Shown here: piece after piece, positions 37,907-45,353 of the stretch
Numbering within the stretch: the first letter of the stretch is position 1
Layout of the letters: each line of letters begins with the position of its first letter
Origin: Variovorax paradoxus
GTDB taxonomy: Bacteria; Pseudomonadota; Gammaproteobacteria; Burkholderiales; Burkholderiaceae_C
Direction of reading: 5' to 3'
NCBI RefSeq assembly: GCF_030815855.1
Contig: NZ_JAUSXG010000001.1
Coordinates: 5,456,001-5,520,000 of the forward strand
Length of the DNA stretch: 64,000 bases
Made by a program: the position numbers and the translations under genes
The notes under the pieces: model-generated
What the model saw: only the letters and a program-made list of their open reading frames with translations
The model's database searches: none
Told to the model about the DNA's origin: nothing

Positions 37907-38557
37907 ATGCCGAAAATGATCATTTCGATCGATGGCGTTGTCATCGGGCAAGTGGCGCTCGCCAAAGACCGGACCACGCTGGGGCGGCGCGCCTACAACG
38001 ACATCGTCATCGACAATCTGGCGGTCAGCGGCGAGCATGCCGTGCTGCACATGCGCGGCGGCGAAGTCGAACTTGAAGATCTCAACAGCACCAACGGCAC
38101 CTACGTCAATGCGCTCGTCGTCCAGAAGCAGGTGCTCAAGGACAACGACGTCATCGAGCTCGGCGGTTGCCGCATTCACTTCCGCGCCCGCAGCAACGTG
38201 GAACTCGACACGGGTTCGGCGCGCAACGGATCGGGCGACTTTCCTTCTTCCATTCCGCTCTCGTCCGCGCCCACCGAAGCCGGCGCGCTGGTCGAACTCG
38301 GGGTGCCGATGCTGCGCGTTCTCTCGGACACCCACGGCGGGCAAGACGTGCCACTGCAGAAGGTCGTCACCACCATCGGCAAGCCCGGCGTGGCCGTGGC
38401 GGTTGTCACGCGCCGCCGGCAAGGCTACGTGGCGGCCAGCGTCATGGGCGAGGTCACGCTCAATGGCGCCCCGCTCGGCGCCGACGCCGTCGGGCTGCAG
38501 GAAAGCGACGTGCTGGAACTCGGCGGCGCCACGCGCATGCAGTTCGTTCGGGTCTGA
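37907..38557 (+). CDS. FHA-domain protein
   Basis: A 216-residue protein. Residues about 8-95 form an FHA domain: TTLGRRAYNDIVIDNLAVSGEHAVL, then LEDLNSTNGTYVNA (the GR, SxxH and NG signature). It binds phosphothreonine. A second, degenerate FHA-like unit lies at the C-terminus (TTIGKPGVAVAVVTRRRQGY, then VTLNGAPL, DVLELGG). The space between is a loose acidic linker. It sits 72 bp after the PP2C gene, as expected for a phospho-signalling partner. Confidence 0.9.
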   Translation: MPKMIISIDGVVIGQVALAKDRTTLGRRAYNDIVIDNLAVSGEHAVLHMRGGEVELEDLNSTNGTYVNALVVQKQVLKDNDVIELGGCRIHFRARSNVELDTGSARNGSGDFPSSIPLSSAPTEAGALVELGVPMLRVLSDTHGGQDVPLQKVVTTIGKPGVAVAVVTRRRQGYVAASVMGEVTLNGAPLGADAVGLQESDVLELGGATRMQFVRV

Positions 38558-38584
38558 GCTCGACGCCCGCGCGGGGCTGACGCC

Positions 38585-40846
38585 ATGAATGCGCTCAGGC
38601 GGCACTGGCCGCGGATCGTCATCACGCTGCTGCCGGTTTTGCTGGCGCTGGCGCATGCCACCGGCGCCTGGCGCCTGGGTGCCCTCGACCGGCTTGACCA
38701 CCTGATCTACGACACCCGCCTGCGCGCCACCATGCCGGGCACGCTCGACCCCCGCATCGTGATCGTGGACGTCGACGACGCCAGCCTCGCCAGACAAGGG
38801 CAGTGGCCCTGGGCGCGCGACAAGCTCGCCCGGCTGACCGAGGAACTCACCGGGCGCCAGCAGGTGGCGGTGCTGGGCTTCGACGTGATGTTCGTCGAGC
38901 CGGACCGAAGCTCGGGCCTCGACAAGCTTCGCCAGATTGCGCGCGGACCGCTGCGCGACATGCCGGGCCTGGCCGGGGAAATCGAACGGCTCGCGCCCAC
39001 GCTCGACAACGACGCCACCTTTGCCAAGGCGATGGAAGGCCAGCGCGTGGCGCTCGGCTACTACTTCACGCGAACCGAAAAGGGCGGCGCCAAGGGGCAG
39101 TTGCCGGCGGCGCCGTTGTTGACGCCCGAAGCCTTTCCGCCAGGGCACCGGTATGCCACGGAGTGGAACGGTTTCGGCGCCAACCTCCCGGTGCTGGCCG
39201 CCGCCGCGCCCGCTTCGGGGTTTCTCAACACGCTGGTCGGGTCCGGCGACGACGGCGTGATCCGCACCGTGCCGCTCATCGCCCGCTATGAAGGCGACCG
39301 GGGCCGGCCCGGCTACTACGAATCGCTGGGGCTCGCCGTCTACAGACTCGCCAACGGCGCGCCGCCCGTGTTGCCGGCCTTTGCCCCCGGTGGCGGCGCG
39401 CCCCGGCTGCAGTCGCTGATCGTGGGCGGCCTGCGCCTGCCGGTCGACGAGACCGCCAGCATGCAGGTGCCGTTTCGCGGCCCTGGCGGCGCGGACGGCG
39501 GCTCGTTCCGCTATGTGCCGGCCGGCGACGTGCTCGAAGGCCGGCTCGCGCCGGGCGAGCTGAAGGACCGCATCGTGCTCGTGGGCGCCACCGCGCCGGG
39601 CCTGCAAGACCTGCGCGCCACGCCCGTCGGCGCCGCGTTTCCCGGCGTCGAAGTGCATGCCAACGTCGTCTCGGCCATGCTCGACCACCGCCTGCTCGCG
39701 GTGCCCGACTACGCGCCTGGCTACGAAGTGCTGAACGTGCTGGCCGCCGGGCTCGTGCTGGCGCTCGGCCTCACGCTGCTGCCAGCGCCGCGCGCCGTGG
39801 TGCTGGGCATCGTCACCGTCGCGGTGCTGGTCGGCGTGAACGCCTGGCTCTACAAGAACCACAGCCTCGTGCTGCCGATGGCGTCGGTGCTGGCCATGGT
39901 GACGCTCGCCTTCGTCTTCAACATGGGCTGGGGCTACTTCATCGAGTCGCGCGTGCGGCGCGGCTTGGTGCGGCTTTTCGGCACCTACGTGCCGCCGCAG
40001 CTGGTCGACGAAATGCTCGTGACCCCCGGCCGCTACAGCATGCGCGCCGAGAGCAAGAACATGACCGTGATGTTCTGCGACATGCGCGAGTTCACCCGGC
40101 TTTCCGAGCAGATGACGCCGGCCGAACTGCAGAGCTTTCTGAACACCCTGTTCAGCCGGCTCACCGACGTGATCAGCGCCCACCGCGGCACCGTCGACAA
40201 ATACATGGGCGACTGCGTCATGGCCTTCTGGGGCGCGCCCATCGACACCCCCGACCACGCCACGCTTGCCGTGCGCGCCGCGCTCGAAATGGCCGAGGCC
40301 GTGCGCGACGTCAACAAGGCCCACGGCACCGACGGGCGCCCCCAGATCAGCGTCGGCATCGGCATCAACAGCGGCGTCATGAGCGTGGGCGACATGGGCT
40401 CCGCCGCGCGGCGCAGCTACACCGTGGTCGGCGACGCGGTCAACCTCGCGTCCCGCCTCGAGGGCCTGAGCGCGCACTACGGCGTCGAAATCGTCGCAAG
40501 CGGCGCCACGCGCGACCTTGCGCCCGGCTTCCTCTGGCAGGAGCTGGACAGCGTGCTCGTCAAGGGCAAGGCGCAGGCCGTGGCCGTGTTCACCCCGTGG
40601 GCCGCCGACACCGGCGCCCAGACCGCCGCCGCACAGCAGCAACGCGCGCAATTGCAGCGCTGGGCCGAGGTGCTTGCCGCCTACCGCCGCCAGGACTGGG
40701 CCGCCGGCCGGAACCTGCTGGACCCGCTGCTTGCCGCGGATGCCAAAAAAGTCCTTTACCAGCTCTACGCCCAGCGATTAGCCTCCATGGCATTGCGGCC
40801 CCAAGACCCCGAATGGGACGGCGCAACCCGGTTCGAAACCAAATGA
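38585..40846 (+). CDS. CHASE2-domain adenylate/guanylate cyclase (class III)
   Basis: A 753-residue protein. It has an N-terminal helix, then a periplasmic CHASE2 sensor (residues about 35-330) containing DPRIVIVDVDDASLARQGQWPWARD. Three membrane helices follow at about 375-450. The class III cyclase domain (about 485-660) has VMFCDMREFTRLSEQM, VDKYMGDCVMAFWGAP and GIGINSGVMSVGDMGSAARRSYTVVGDAVNLASRLEGLS. The metal aspartates and transition-state asparagine/arginine pair are present, so it should be active. Substrate is probably ATP. It is followed at once by a cAMP phosphodiesterase gene. Confidence 0.93.
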   Translation: MNALRRHWPRIVITLLPVLLALAHATGAWRLGALDRLDHLIYDTRLRATMPGTLDPRIVIVDVDDASLARQGQWPWARDKLARLTEELTGRQQVAVLGFDVMFVEPDRSSGLDKLRQIARGPLRDMPGLAGEIERLAPTLDNDATFAKAMEGQRVALGYYFTRTEKGGAKGQLPAAPLLTPEAFPPGHRYATEWNGFGANLPVLAAAAPASGFLNTLVGSGDDGVIRTVPLIARYEGDRGRPGYYESLGLAVYRLANGAPPVLPAFAPGGGAPRLQSLIVGGLRLPVDETASMQVPFRGPGGADGGSFRYVPAGDVLEGRLAPGELKDRIVLVGATAPGLQDLRATPVGAAFPGVEVHANVVSAMLDHRLLAVPDYAPGYEVLNVLAAGLVLALGLTLLPAPRAVVLGIVTVAVLVGVNAWLYKNHSLVLPMASVLAMVTLAFVFNMGWGYFIESRVRRGLVRLFGTYVPPQLVDEMLVTPGRYSMRAESKNMTVMFCDMREFTRLSEQMTPAELQSFLNTLFSRLTDVISAHRGTVDKYMGDCVMAFWGAPIDTPDHATLAVRAALEMAEAVRDVNKAHGTDGRPQISVGIGINSGVMSVGDMGSAARRSYTVVGDAVNLASRLEGLSAHYGVEIVASGATRDLAPGFLWQELDSVLVKGKAQAVAVFTPWAADTGAQTAAAQQQRAQLQRWAEVLAAYRRQDWAAGRNLLDPLLAADAKKVLYQLYAQRLASMALRPQDPEWDGATRFETK

Positions 40847-40875
40847 CGACAGACACAGGCAAAGGGTCTTTCACA

Positions 40876-41679
40876 ATGCAGGTTCGCGTGCTGGGCTGCT
40901 CGGGCGCCATCGCCAAAGACTGCCGTACCACTTCGTTCCTGGTCGATACCGACCTGCTCGTCGATGCGGGCACCGGCGTGGGCGACCTCACGCTCGACGA
41001 AATGGCCGGCATCGACGACGTGGTGCTTACCCACTGCCACCTCGACCACATCGCCGCGCTCCCCCTCATGCTCGACGCCGTCGGCGCCCGCCGCACCCGC
41101 CCCGTGCGCGTGCACGCCCTGCGCCCCACCATCGAGGCGCTGCGCGCCCATGTGTTCAACAACGTCATCTGGCCCGACTTCGAAAGCATTCCCAGCCCCG
41201 AAGCGCCTTTTGTGAGCTTTCACGACATCACCGTCGGCCAGACCCTGCAACTGGGTACCGCCACCCCCAAGCACATCGAGGTGCTGCCCGCCGTTCACAC
41301 CGTGCCCGCCTGCGGCTTTGCCGTGTGCCGCGCCGAGGGCGGCGCGAACTGGGTCTTTACCGGCGACACCGAACGCAACCCCCCCTTCTGGGACCGCGTC
41401 AACGCCCTCGATGTGGCCATGCTCGTCATCGAAACCGCCTTCAGCAACCGCGAACAGGCCCTGGCCGAACGCAGCCTGCACCTGTCGCCCCGCGTGCTGG
41501 CCGACGAGTTGGCGAACATCGGGCCGGGCAAGCAGTACCCGATCTACATCACGCATACCAAGCCGGCTGAAACTGAGGAAATCATGAGCCAGATCCAGCT
41601 GCTGGCTGGGCGTCAGGTGGCGGGGTTGGCGCAGCGGGATATCCGGTGGTTGAAGGCGGATGGGGTGCTGACTTTTTGA
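40876..41679 (+). CDS. cAMP phosphodiesterase (metallo-beta-lactamase fold, class II-like)
   Basis: A 267-residue protein with a beta-lactamase-type zinc site: LTHCHLDHIAALP (residues about 51-63), HTVPACGFAV and FTGDTERNPPFW. This fits class II cyclic nucleotide phosphodiesterases. The ATG at 40876 follows an aaaggg Shine-Dalgarno. An alternative ATG at 40843 overlaps the cyclase stop (ATGA) and would add 11 residues. With the preceding cyclase it forms a make-and-break pair for one second messenger. It ends 18 bp before a palindrome upstream of pilA. Confidence 0.88.
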   Translation: MQVRVLGCSGAIAKDCRTTSFLVDTDLLVDAGTGVGDLTLDEMAGIDDVVLTHCHLDHIAALPLMLDAVGARRTRPVRVHALRPTIEALRAHVFNNVIWPDFESIPSPEAPFVSFHDITVGQTLQLGTATPKHIEVLPAVHTVPACGFAVCRAEGGANWVFTGDTERNPPFWDRVNALDVAMLVIETAFSNREQALAERSLHLSPRVLADELANIGPGKQYPIYITHTKPAETEEIMSQIQLLAGRQVAGLAQRDIRWLKADGVLTF

Positions 41680-41696
41680 GGAGCGCGGCGGCTGGC

Positions 41697-41712
41697 ATGA
41701 CAAATTTGTCAT
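41697..41712. promoter_or_regulatory. Perfect 16-bp palindrome upstream of pilA
   Basis: ATGACAAATTTGTCAT is a perfect inverted repeat without spacer, about 95 bp before the -24 element of the pilA promoter. Its position is that of an enhancer for a sigma-54 activator. The TGTC core agrees with TGTC-type motifs described for PilR sites. PilR binding is inferred. Confidence 0.6.
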
Positions 41713-41806
41713 CGCCTGCGGCGCCTCGACGCAGTTTGTGTCACTCGATGTAACTTGTGTACGGGTGAAGTGACCAGTTTGGTCGGCGCAGGGCCTTCAA
41801 ACGGGG

Positions 41807-41821
41807 TGGCACAGATGCTGC
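41807..41821 (+). promoter_or_regulatory. Sigma-54 (-24/-12) promoter of pilA
   Basis: TGGCACAGATGCTGC matches the sigma-54 consensus, with GG (41808-41809) and GC (41820-41821) separated by exactly 10 bp. A transcript from about 41833 would have a leader of about 48 bases before the pilA start. Sigma-54 with PilS/PilR is the known control of pilA in pseudomonads. Confidence 0.75.
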
Positions 41822-41880
41822 GGAAGGTACTGCGCTCCGGGCTTGGTTCCCGGGCTGTACAACCAACCTGGAGTTTTTGA

Positions 41881-42393
41881 ATGAACCGTCGTTCCATCGC
41901 ACGCAACGTGCAAAAGGGTTTCACCCTTATCGAATTGATGATCGTTGTGGCGATCATTGGTATTTTGGCTGCTGTGGCTCTGCCGGCTTATCAGGACTAC
42001 ACCGTGCGTGCACGCGTGTCTGAAGGCCTTGTCGGAGCCGGTGCTGCCAAGGTGCATGTTGCCGACATTCTTTCCACTGGCCAAAATAGTACCGGCGGAT
42101 ACGGCGCGAACTTCAACGCTCCGACCGCAAGCCAGAACGTTACGTCCGTGGGGATCGCGGCTGTAACCGGTCAAACCACTATTACGTACACTGCTCGTGC
42201 AGGTGCCGGTACGCTCGTCCTTGTGCCCTACACAGGCGCTGGTGCACTGCCCGATGCAACCGCCGCGTTTACGCCGCCTGCAGATGCCATCCAATGGCAA
42301 TGCCATTCCGCGACTGTGGCAACGGTTATCTCGCCAGCGCCAACTACAGCTGCGACCCTGCCGGTGCGCTTTGCTCCTGCTGCCTGCCGCTAA
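41881..42393 (+). CDS. pilA: Type IV major pilin PilA
   Basis: A 170-residue prepilin. The short basic leader ends in QKG and is followed by [36 protein letters not shown]. The glutamate at mature position 5 is present. A Cys pair near the C-terminus (WQCHSATVA and APAACR) forms the D-loop disulfide. The central part is rich in glycine, threonine and alanine. It is processed by a prepilin peptidase (PilD) not seen here. It has a sigma-54 promoter and a strong terminator, and a TfpX/TfpZ-type gene follows. Confidence 0.95.
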   Translation: MNRRSIARNVQKGFTLIELMIVVAIIGILAAVALPAYQDYTVRARVSEGLVGAGAAKVHVADILSTGQNSTGGYGANFNAPTASQNVTSVGIAAVTGQTTITYTARAGAGTLVLVPYTGAGALPDATAAFTPPADAIQWQCHSATVATVISPAPTTAATLPVRFAPAACR

Positions 42394-42407
42394 TAACTTA
42401 GCTAGTT

Positions 42408-42438
42408 AAAAAAAGAGCGCCTTGGCGCTCTTTTTTTT
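42408..42438 (+). terminator. Rho-independent terminator of pilA
   Basis: AAAAAAAGAGCGC-cttg-GCGCTCTTTTTTTT is a strong hairpin with a T8 run, 15 bp past the pilA stop. It may let some transcription pass to the accessory gene or isolate pilA. Confidence 0.92.
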
Positions 42439-42515
42439 ATCGAAAAACTATGGATTCAACGTCAGGTTCATTGAGAATTCGAAGAGTGTTCAACGCTCTC
42501 GTTTCTTTTTCAGTA

Positions 42516-43250
42516 ATGAATAGTCGTTTCCGTGCATCTGGCATTCATTTCCTATGTTCGATGCTGCTGGCGCTTGCCGCATTGGGTGTTGTCTATCTGG
42601 TTTGGTACCCTGTTCCGCTAGCTGCGGCAATTGGTGTAGGGCATATTTTTCTAATACTTCTTGCAGTTGACATAGTTATTGGCCCGTTGCTGACCTTCGT
42701 GGTTTATAAAAAAGGGAAGAAGAGCCTATTTTTCGACTTAACAGTTATCGCGATCTTGCAAGGGGCTGCATTCGCCTACGGACTGCATGCAATAGCCGTC
42801 GCACGACCGGCATGGATCGTGTTCAACGTCGATCGCTTTGATCTTGTGCAAGCGCACGAGCTCGATAGGCGATTTTTGTTAGACACCGACGAAGCGTTCC
42901 GCAATCCGTCATGGACCGGTCCTCGTTGGGTTGCGTCGCAGACACCTTTGGACTTGCAAAAACGTAATCAACTAATTCTGGAGTCCGCCGTCGGGGGGGG
43001 GGATCTGCCTCAGCGTCCCGATTTATATGTGGCTATAAAGCAGGAGACTGAGAACATCAGACGGATGGCGCATCCCTTGCAAGAGTTAAGTCGTTTCAAC
43101 CGACCAGAGGTTGTGAACCGCTTGCTGCAAAAATGGCCTAAAGCTGACGCATGGCTGCCTCTTATGGCAAAGACTAGGCCCATGACTGTTCTGCTCAACA
43201 AGAAAGATGGTTCTTTCATCGCTGTAGTAGATCTTCGGCCTTGGAATTGA
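42516..43250 (+). CDS. Type IV pilin accessory protein (TfpX/TfpZ family)
   Basis: A 244-residue membrane protein with about four hydrophobic helices (residues about 10-35, 38-62, 72-92). It carries the family patterns LAVDIVIGPLLTFVVYKKGKK and RPAWIVFNVDRFDLVQA. Accessory proteins of this family are encoded after pilA and help assemble their cognate pilin. Base composition is distinctly AT-richer than the rest, which suggests transfer with the pilin. I start it at 42516, with an alternative ATG at 42450. A G10 tract (42993-43002) encodes part of a GGG run and could shift the frame. Confidence 0.88.
   Translation: MNSRFRASGIHFLCSMLLALAALGVVYLVWYPVPLAAAIGVGHIFLILLAVDIVIGPLLTFVVYKKGKKSLFFDLTVIAILQGAAFAYGLHAIAVARPAWIVFNVDRFDLVQAHELDRRFLLDTDEAFRNPSWTGPRWVASQTPLDLQKRNQLILESAVGGGDLPQRPDLYVAIKQETENIRRMAHPLQELSRFNRPEVVNRLLQKWPKADAWLPLMAKTRPMTVLLNKKDGSFIAVVDLRPWN
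42993..43002 (+). repeat. Poly-G tract (G10) inside the pilin accessory gene
   Basis: Ten consecutive G residues lie in the coding strand of the TfpX/TfpZ gene, read as Val-GGG-GGG-GGG-G.. (A-V-G-G-G-D). At this length the frame is intact. Loss or gain of a base would truncate the protein after about 160 residues. Such tracts undergo slipped-strand changes in pathogens. Confidence 0.92.
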
Positions 43251-43627
43251 TTTTTCGATTTCGCTTTCGTCGAGAAGGTGAATGCTGCGAATCGCAGAGG
43301 TTCTATTGGTCGTCGGCTATTAGAAATGCAACGTCTTTTGCTTGTCTCGGATTGGACGCGTGCTCATCTTGTCCGGTAGAACTCACTATCCGGATGTTCA
43401 GAGCAAGCGATAGATTGAAATCACCTTCAGATCGGCTTCAGAGACGCGTGCTGTCAATCTAGTTAGCTGGACATCCTTGCACGATCGGTACGACGCCGAT
43501 CGCGCTAACGCGAGCATCGTTCGACGCACTCGTGGTCGTGCGGCCCTGGTAACGTCTGCCCAAGCTGAGCGCGAGTACCCAGCTTCAGGAGAGAGGATTG
43601 CGGATGTGCTTTCACATCGCATCCGAC
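43251..43627. other. AT-rich intergenic stretch, no recognisable gene
   Basis: This stretch between the pilin accessory gene and the insertion sequence has lower GC and no reading frame I can assign to a family on either strand. No terminator is evident. It may be degraded sequence from earlier insertions. Confidence 0.5.
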
Positions 43628-43642
43628 AGCGACGGCGAGTAG
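43628..43642. repeat. 15-bp direct repeat, left copy, abutting the IS
   Basis: AGCGACGGCGAGTAG, identical to 45020-45034, ends exactly where the left inverted repeat of the insertion sequence begins. It has the position of a target-site duplication but is longer than the 3-5 bp usual for IS3-family elements. Confidence 0.9.
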
Positions 43643-43706
43643 TGAGCTGGCCCCTTGAATGACAGGACACGGTCTATCGCTTATCTTTAAAGATAGGAGT
43701 AGGACT

Positions 43707-44099
43707 GTGAGTACGACTAGGAATACGGATACCGTCGAAGTGATCATGAGGGACCAGCGCCGCAGGCGCTGGTCCCTTGCAGAGAAGGCCGCACTGGTTC
43801 GTCGAAGCTACGAACCTGGCATGAGCGTGTCGCTCGTCGCACGTCAGGAAGGCGTTGCCGCCAGCCTGCTGTTCCAGTGGCGCAAGCTGGAGCGGCAAGG
43901 GGCGCTGACGGCTGTATCGGCGGGCGAGGCTGTGGTGCCGGCTTCGGAACTGGCAGCCGCTCGTGCCGAGATCGCCAAGCTACAGCGCGTGCTTGGCAAG
44001 AAGACGCTGGAGAACGAGATCCTCAAGGAAGCTGTGGAGTACGCCGCCGAAAAAAAGTGGATTGCGCGCTCGCCCTTGCTGGACGGGGACGGCCAGTGA
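43707..44099 (+). CDS. IS3-family transposase OrfA
   Basis: A 130-residue protein starting at GTG (43707) after an aggag Shine-Dalgarno; ATG 43746 is an alternative. The helix-turn-helix region is [44 protein letters not shown] leucine-zipper-like coiled coil ([27 protein letters not shown]) follows. The heptad A7G at 44050-44057 near its end is a site for -1 frameshifting into OrfB. It ends in an overlap with OrfB (GTGA). Confidence 0.92.
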   Translation: MSTTRNTDTVEVIMRDQRRRRWSLAEKAALVRRSYEPGMSVSLVARQEGVAASLLFQWRKLERQGALTAVSAGEAVVPASELAAARAEIAKLQRVLGKKTLENEILKEAVEYAAEKKWIARSPLLDGDGQ

Positions 44100-44989
44100 A
44101 GGCCGTCTGCCAAGTCCTTGGGTTGGCGCGCTCGAACATTCATCGCTTGCAAGCTCGCCCCGAGTCCTGGATCGACGCCCGGACACGACGCACGGCGCCT
44201 GCAAGCGACGTGGCCTTGCTCGACGAGATCAAGGCCCAGATCACCGAGTTGCCGACCTATGGCTACCGGCGTGCCTGCGCGTTGGTGAACCGGCATCGAG
44301 CCACCATCGGTGCGCCGCGAGTGAACGCCAAGCGCATCTACCGCGTGATGGCGGCTCATGCATTGCTGCTACCGAAGGCGCCGAGACGGCGCCAGTCCAG
44401 CCGGCCCCATGAGGGCAAGGTGGCCGTCGCGCACAGCGACATGCGCTGGTGCTCGGACGGCTTCGAGATCAAGTGTGATTCGGGGCAGACCGTGACCGCG
44501 ACCTTCACCAAGGACTGCTGCGACCGCGAGATCCTGGCTTACCGGGCGTGGGAAGGTAAGGGGCTGCCGGGCGAGCCGGTGCGCGAGATGCTCATCGAGG
44601 CCGTGGAGAAGCGCTTCGGCGACATCGAGGGCGTCCCCGAGACTCACGCCTTGGAGTTCCTCTCGGACAACGGAGGCGCGTACATCGCGGCCGAGACCCG
44701 GCAGATCGCTCGACAACTGGGCTTGAAGCCGGTCAACACGCCCGTGTGCAGCCCGCAGAGCAACGGCATGGCTGAGAGCTTCGTGAACACGTTCAAGCGC
44801 GATTACGTCAGCCGCATGGACCTTGTCGACGCGAGAACGGTGATGGCGCAGATGGCCGCAGCCTTCGAGCACTTCAATGAGGTGCATCCGCACTCGGCAT
44901 TGAAGATGAAATCACCCAGGGAGTTCAGGCAGCATCGCGCTGCCCACCAGCGCCTTGCTCAGATCGAGCAGACGCTACATTGCAAATAG
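44096..44989 (+). CDS. IS3-family transposase OrfB (DDE domain)
   Basis: A 297-residue integrase-core protein in the -1 frame relative to OrfA. The acidic triad is visible as [21 protein letters not shown] and [13 protein letters not shown], which gives D, D and E. It starts with GTG at 44096 or is made as an OrfAB fusion by frameshifting. No stop codons or truncations were found, so the element appears capable of movement. Confidence 0.92.
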   Translation: MKAVCQVLGLARSNIHRLQARPESWIDARTRRTAPASDVALLDEIKAQITELPTYGYRRACALVNRHRATIGAPRVNAKRIYRVMAAHALLLPKAPRRRQSSRPHEGKVAVAHSDMRWCSDGFEIKCDSGQTVTATFTKDCCDREILAYRAWEGKGLPGEPVREMLIEAVEKRFGDIEGVPETHALEFLSDNGGAYIAAETRQIARQLGLKPVNTPVCSPQSNGMAESFVNTFKRDYVSRMDLVDARTVMAQMAAAFEHFNEVHPHSALKMKSPREFRQHRAAHQRLAQIEQTLHCK

Positions 44990-45019
44990 CCCGTGTCCTG
45001 AAATACGGGGGCAAGATCA

Positions 45020-45034
45020 AGCGACGGCGAGTAG
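45020..45034. repeat. 15-bp direct repeat, right copy, abutting the IS
   Basis: AGCGACGGCGAGTAG, the second copy of the repeat at 43628-43642, starts exactly after the last base of the right inverted repeat of the IS. Confidence 0.9.
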
Positions 45035-45353
45035 CAGGGGTCCGCATGACTCACAAATGCGGGGCTTGCATGTTCGTCGTGGACGAAGACCCCCAGGCAG
45101 GCCATCGCCCCCTCGCTCAGCAGATGCTTCCGCGCCTGTGCCAGCCGGACAGGCGAGATTCAGTTCAAGGACGCTAAGACCCAGAAGAGCACCTTGCAGT
45201 TCGCGCGGATCAGGCCTGGAAGTCCGAAGCGAAGACCGAGGCGATGAGCACCGAGCAGCCCCGGCTCTTCTGGAGAGACGCTGGCAAGCGCCAAGCCAGG
45301 TCGCTGGTACAGCTGCAGCAAGCCGGTCAGCCGAAGCGATTCGACTGCGGCGC
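45035..45353. other. Intergenic stretch between the IS and pilY1, no recognisable gene
   Basis: I see no family-like frame on either strand and no clear terminator for the pilin operon. A short + strand frame containing CGACMFVV (within 45047-45177) is not recognisable. The pilY1 stop lies at 45354-45356. Confidence 0.4.

Larger units (their letters stand above)
43643..45019 (+). mobile_element. IS3-family insertion sequence (IS2-like subgroup)
   Basis: A complete 1377-bp element. The left end starts TGAGCTGGCCCC and the right end (reverse strand) TGATCTTGCCCC. Both continue into a shared CAGGACACGG, so imperfect inverted repeats of about 35 bp are visible. The TGA...TCA termini are those of the IS3 family. 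It holds two overlapping transposase genes and an A7G slippery site (44050-44057). It lies between the TfpX/TfpZ-type gene and the end of pilY1 without breaking a recognised gene. Confidence 0.92.
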
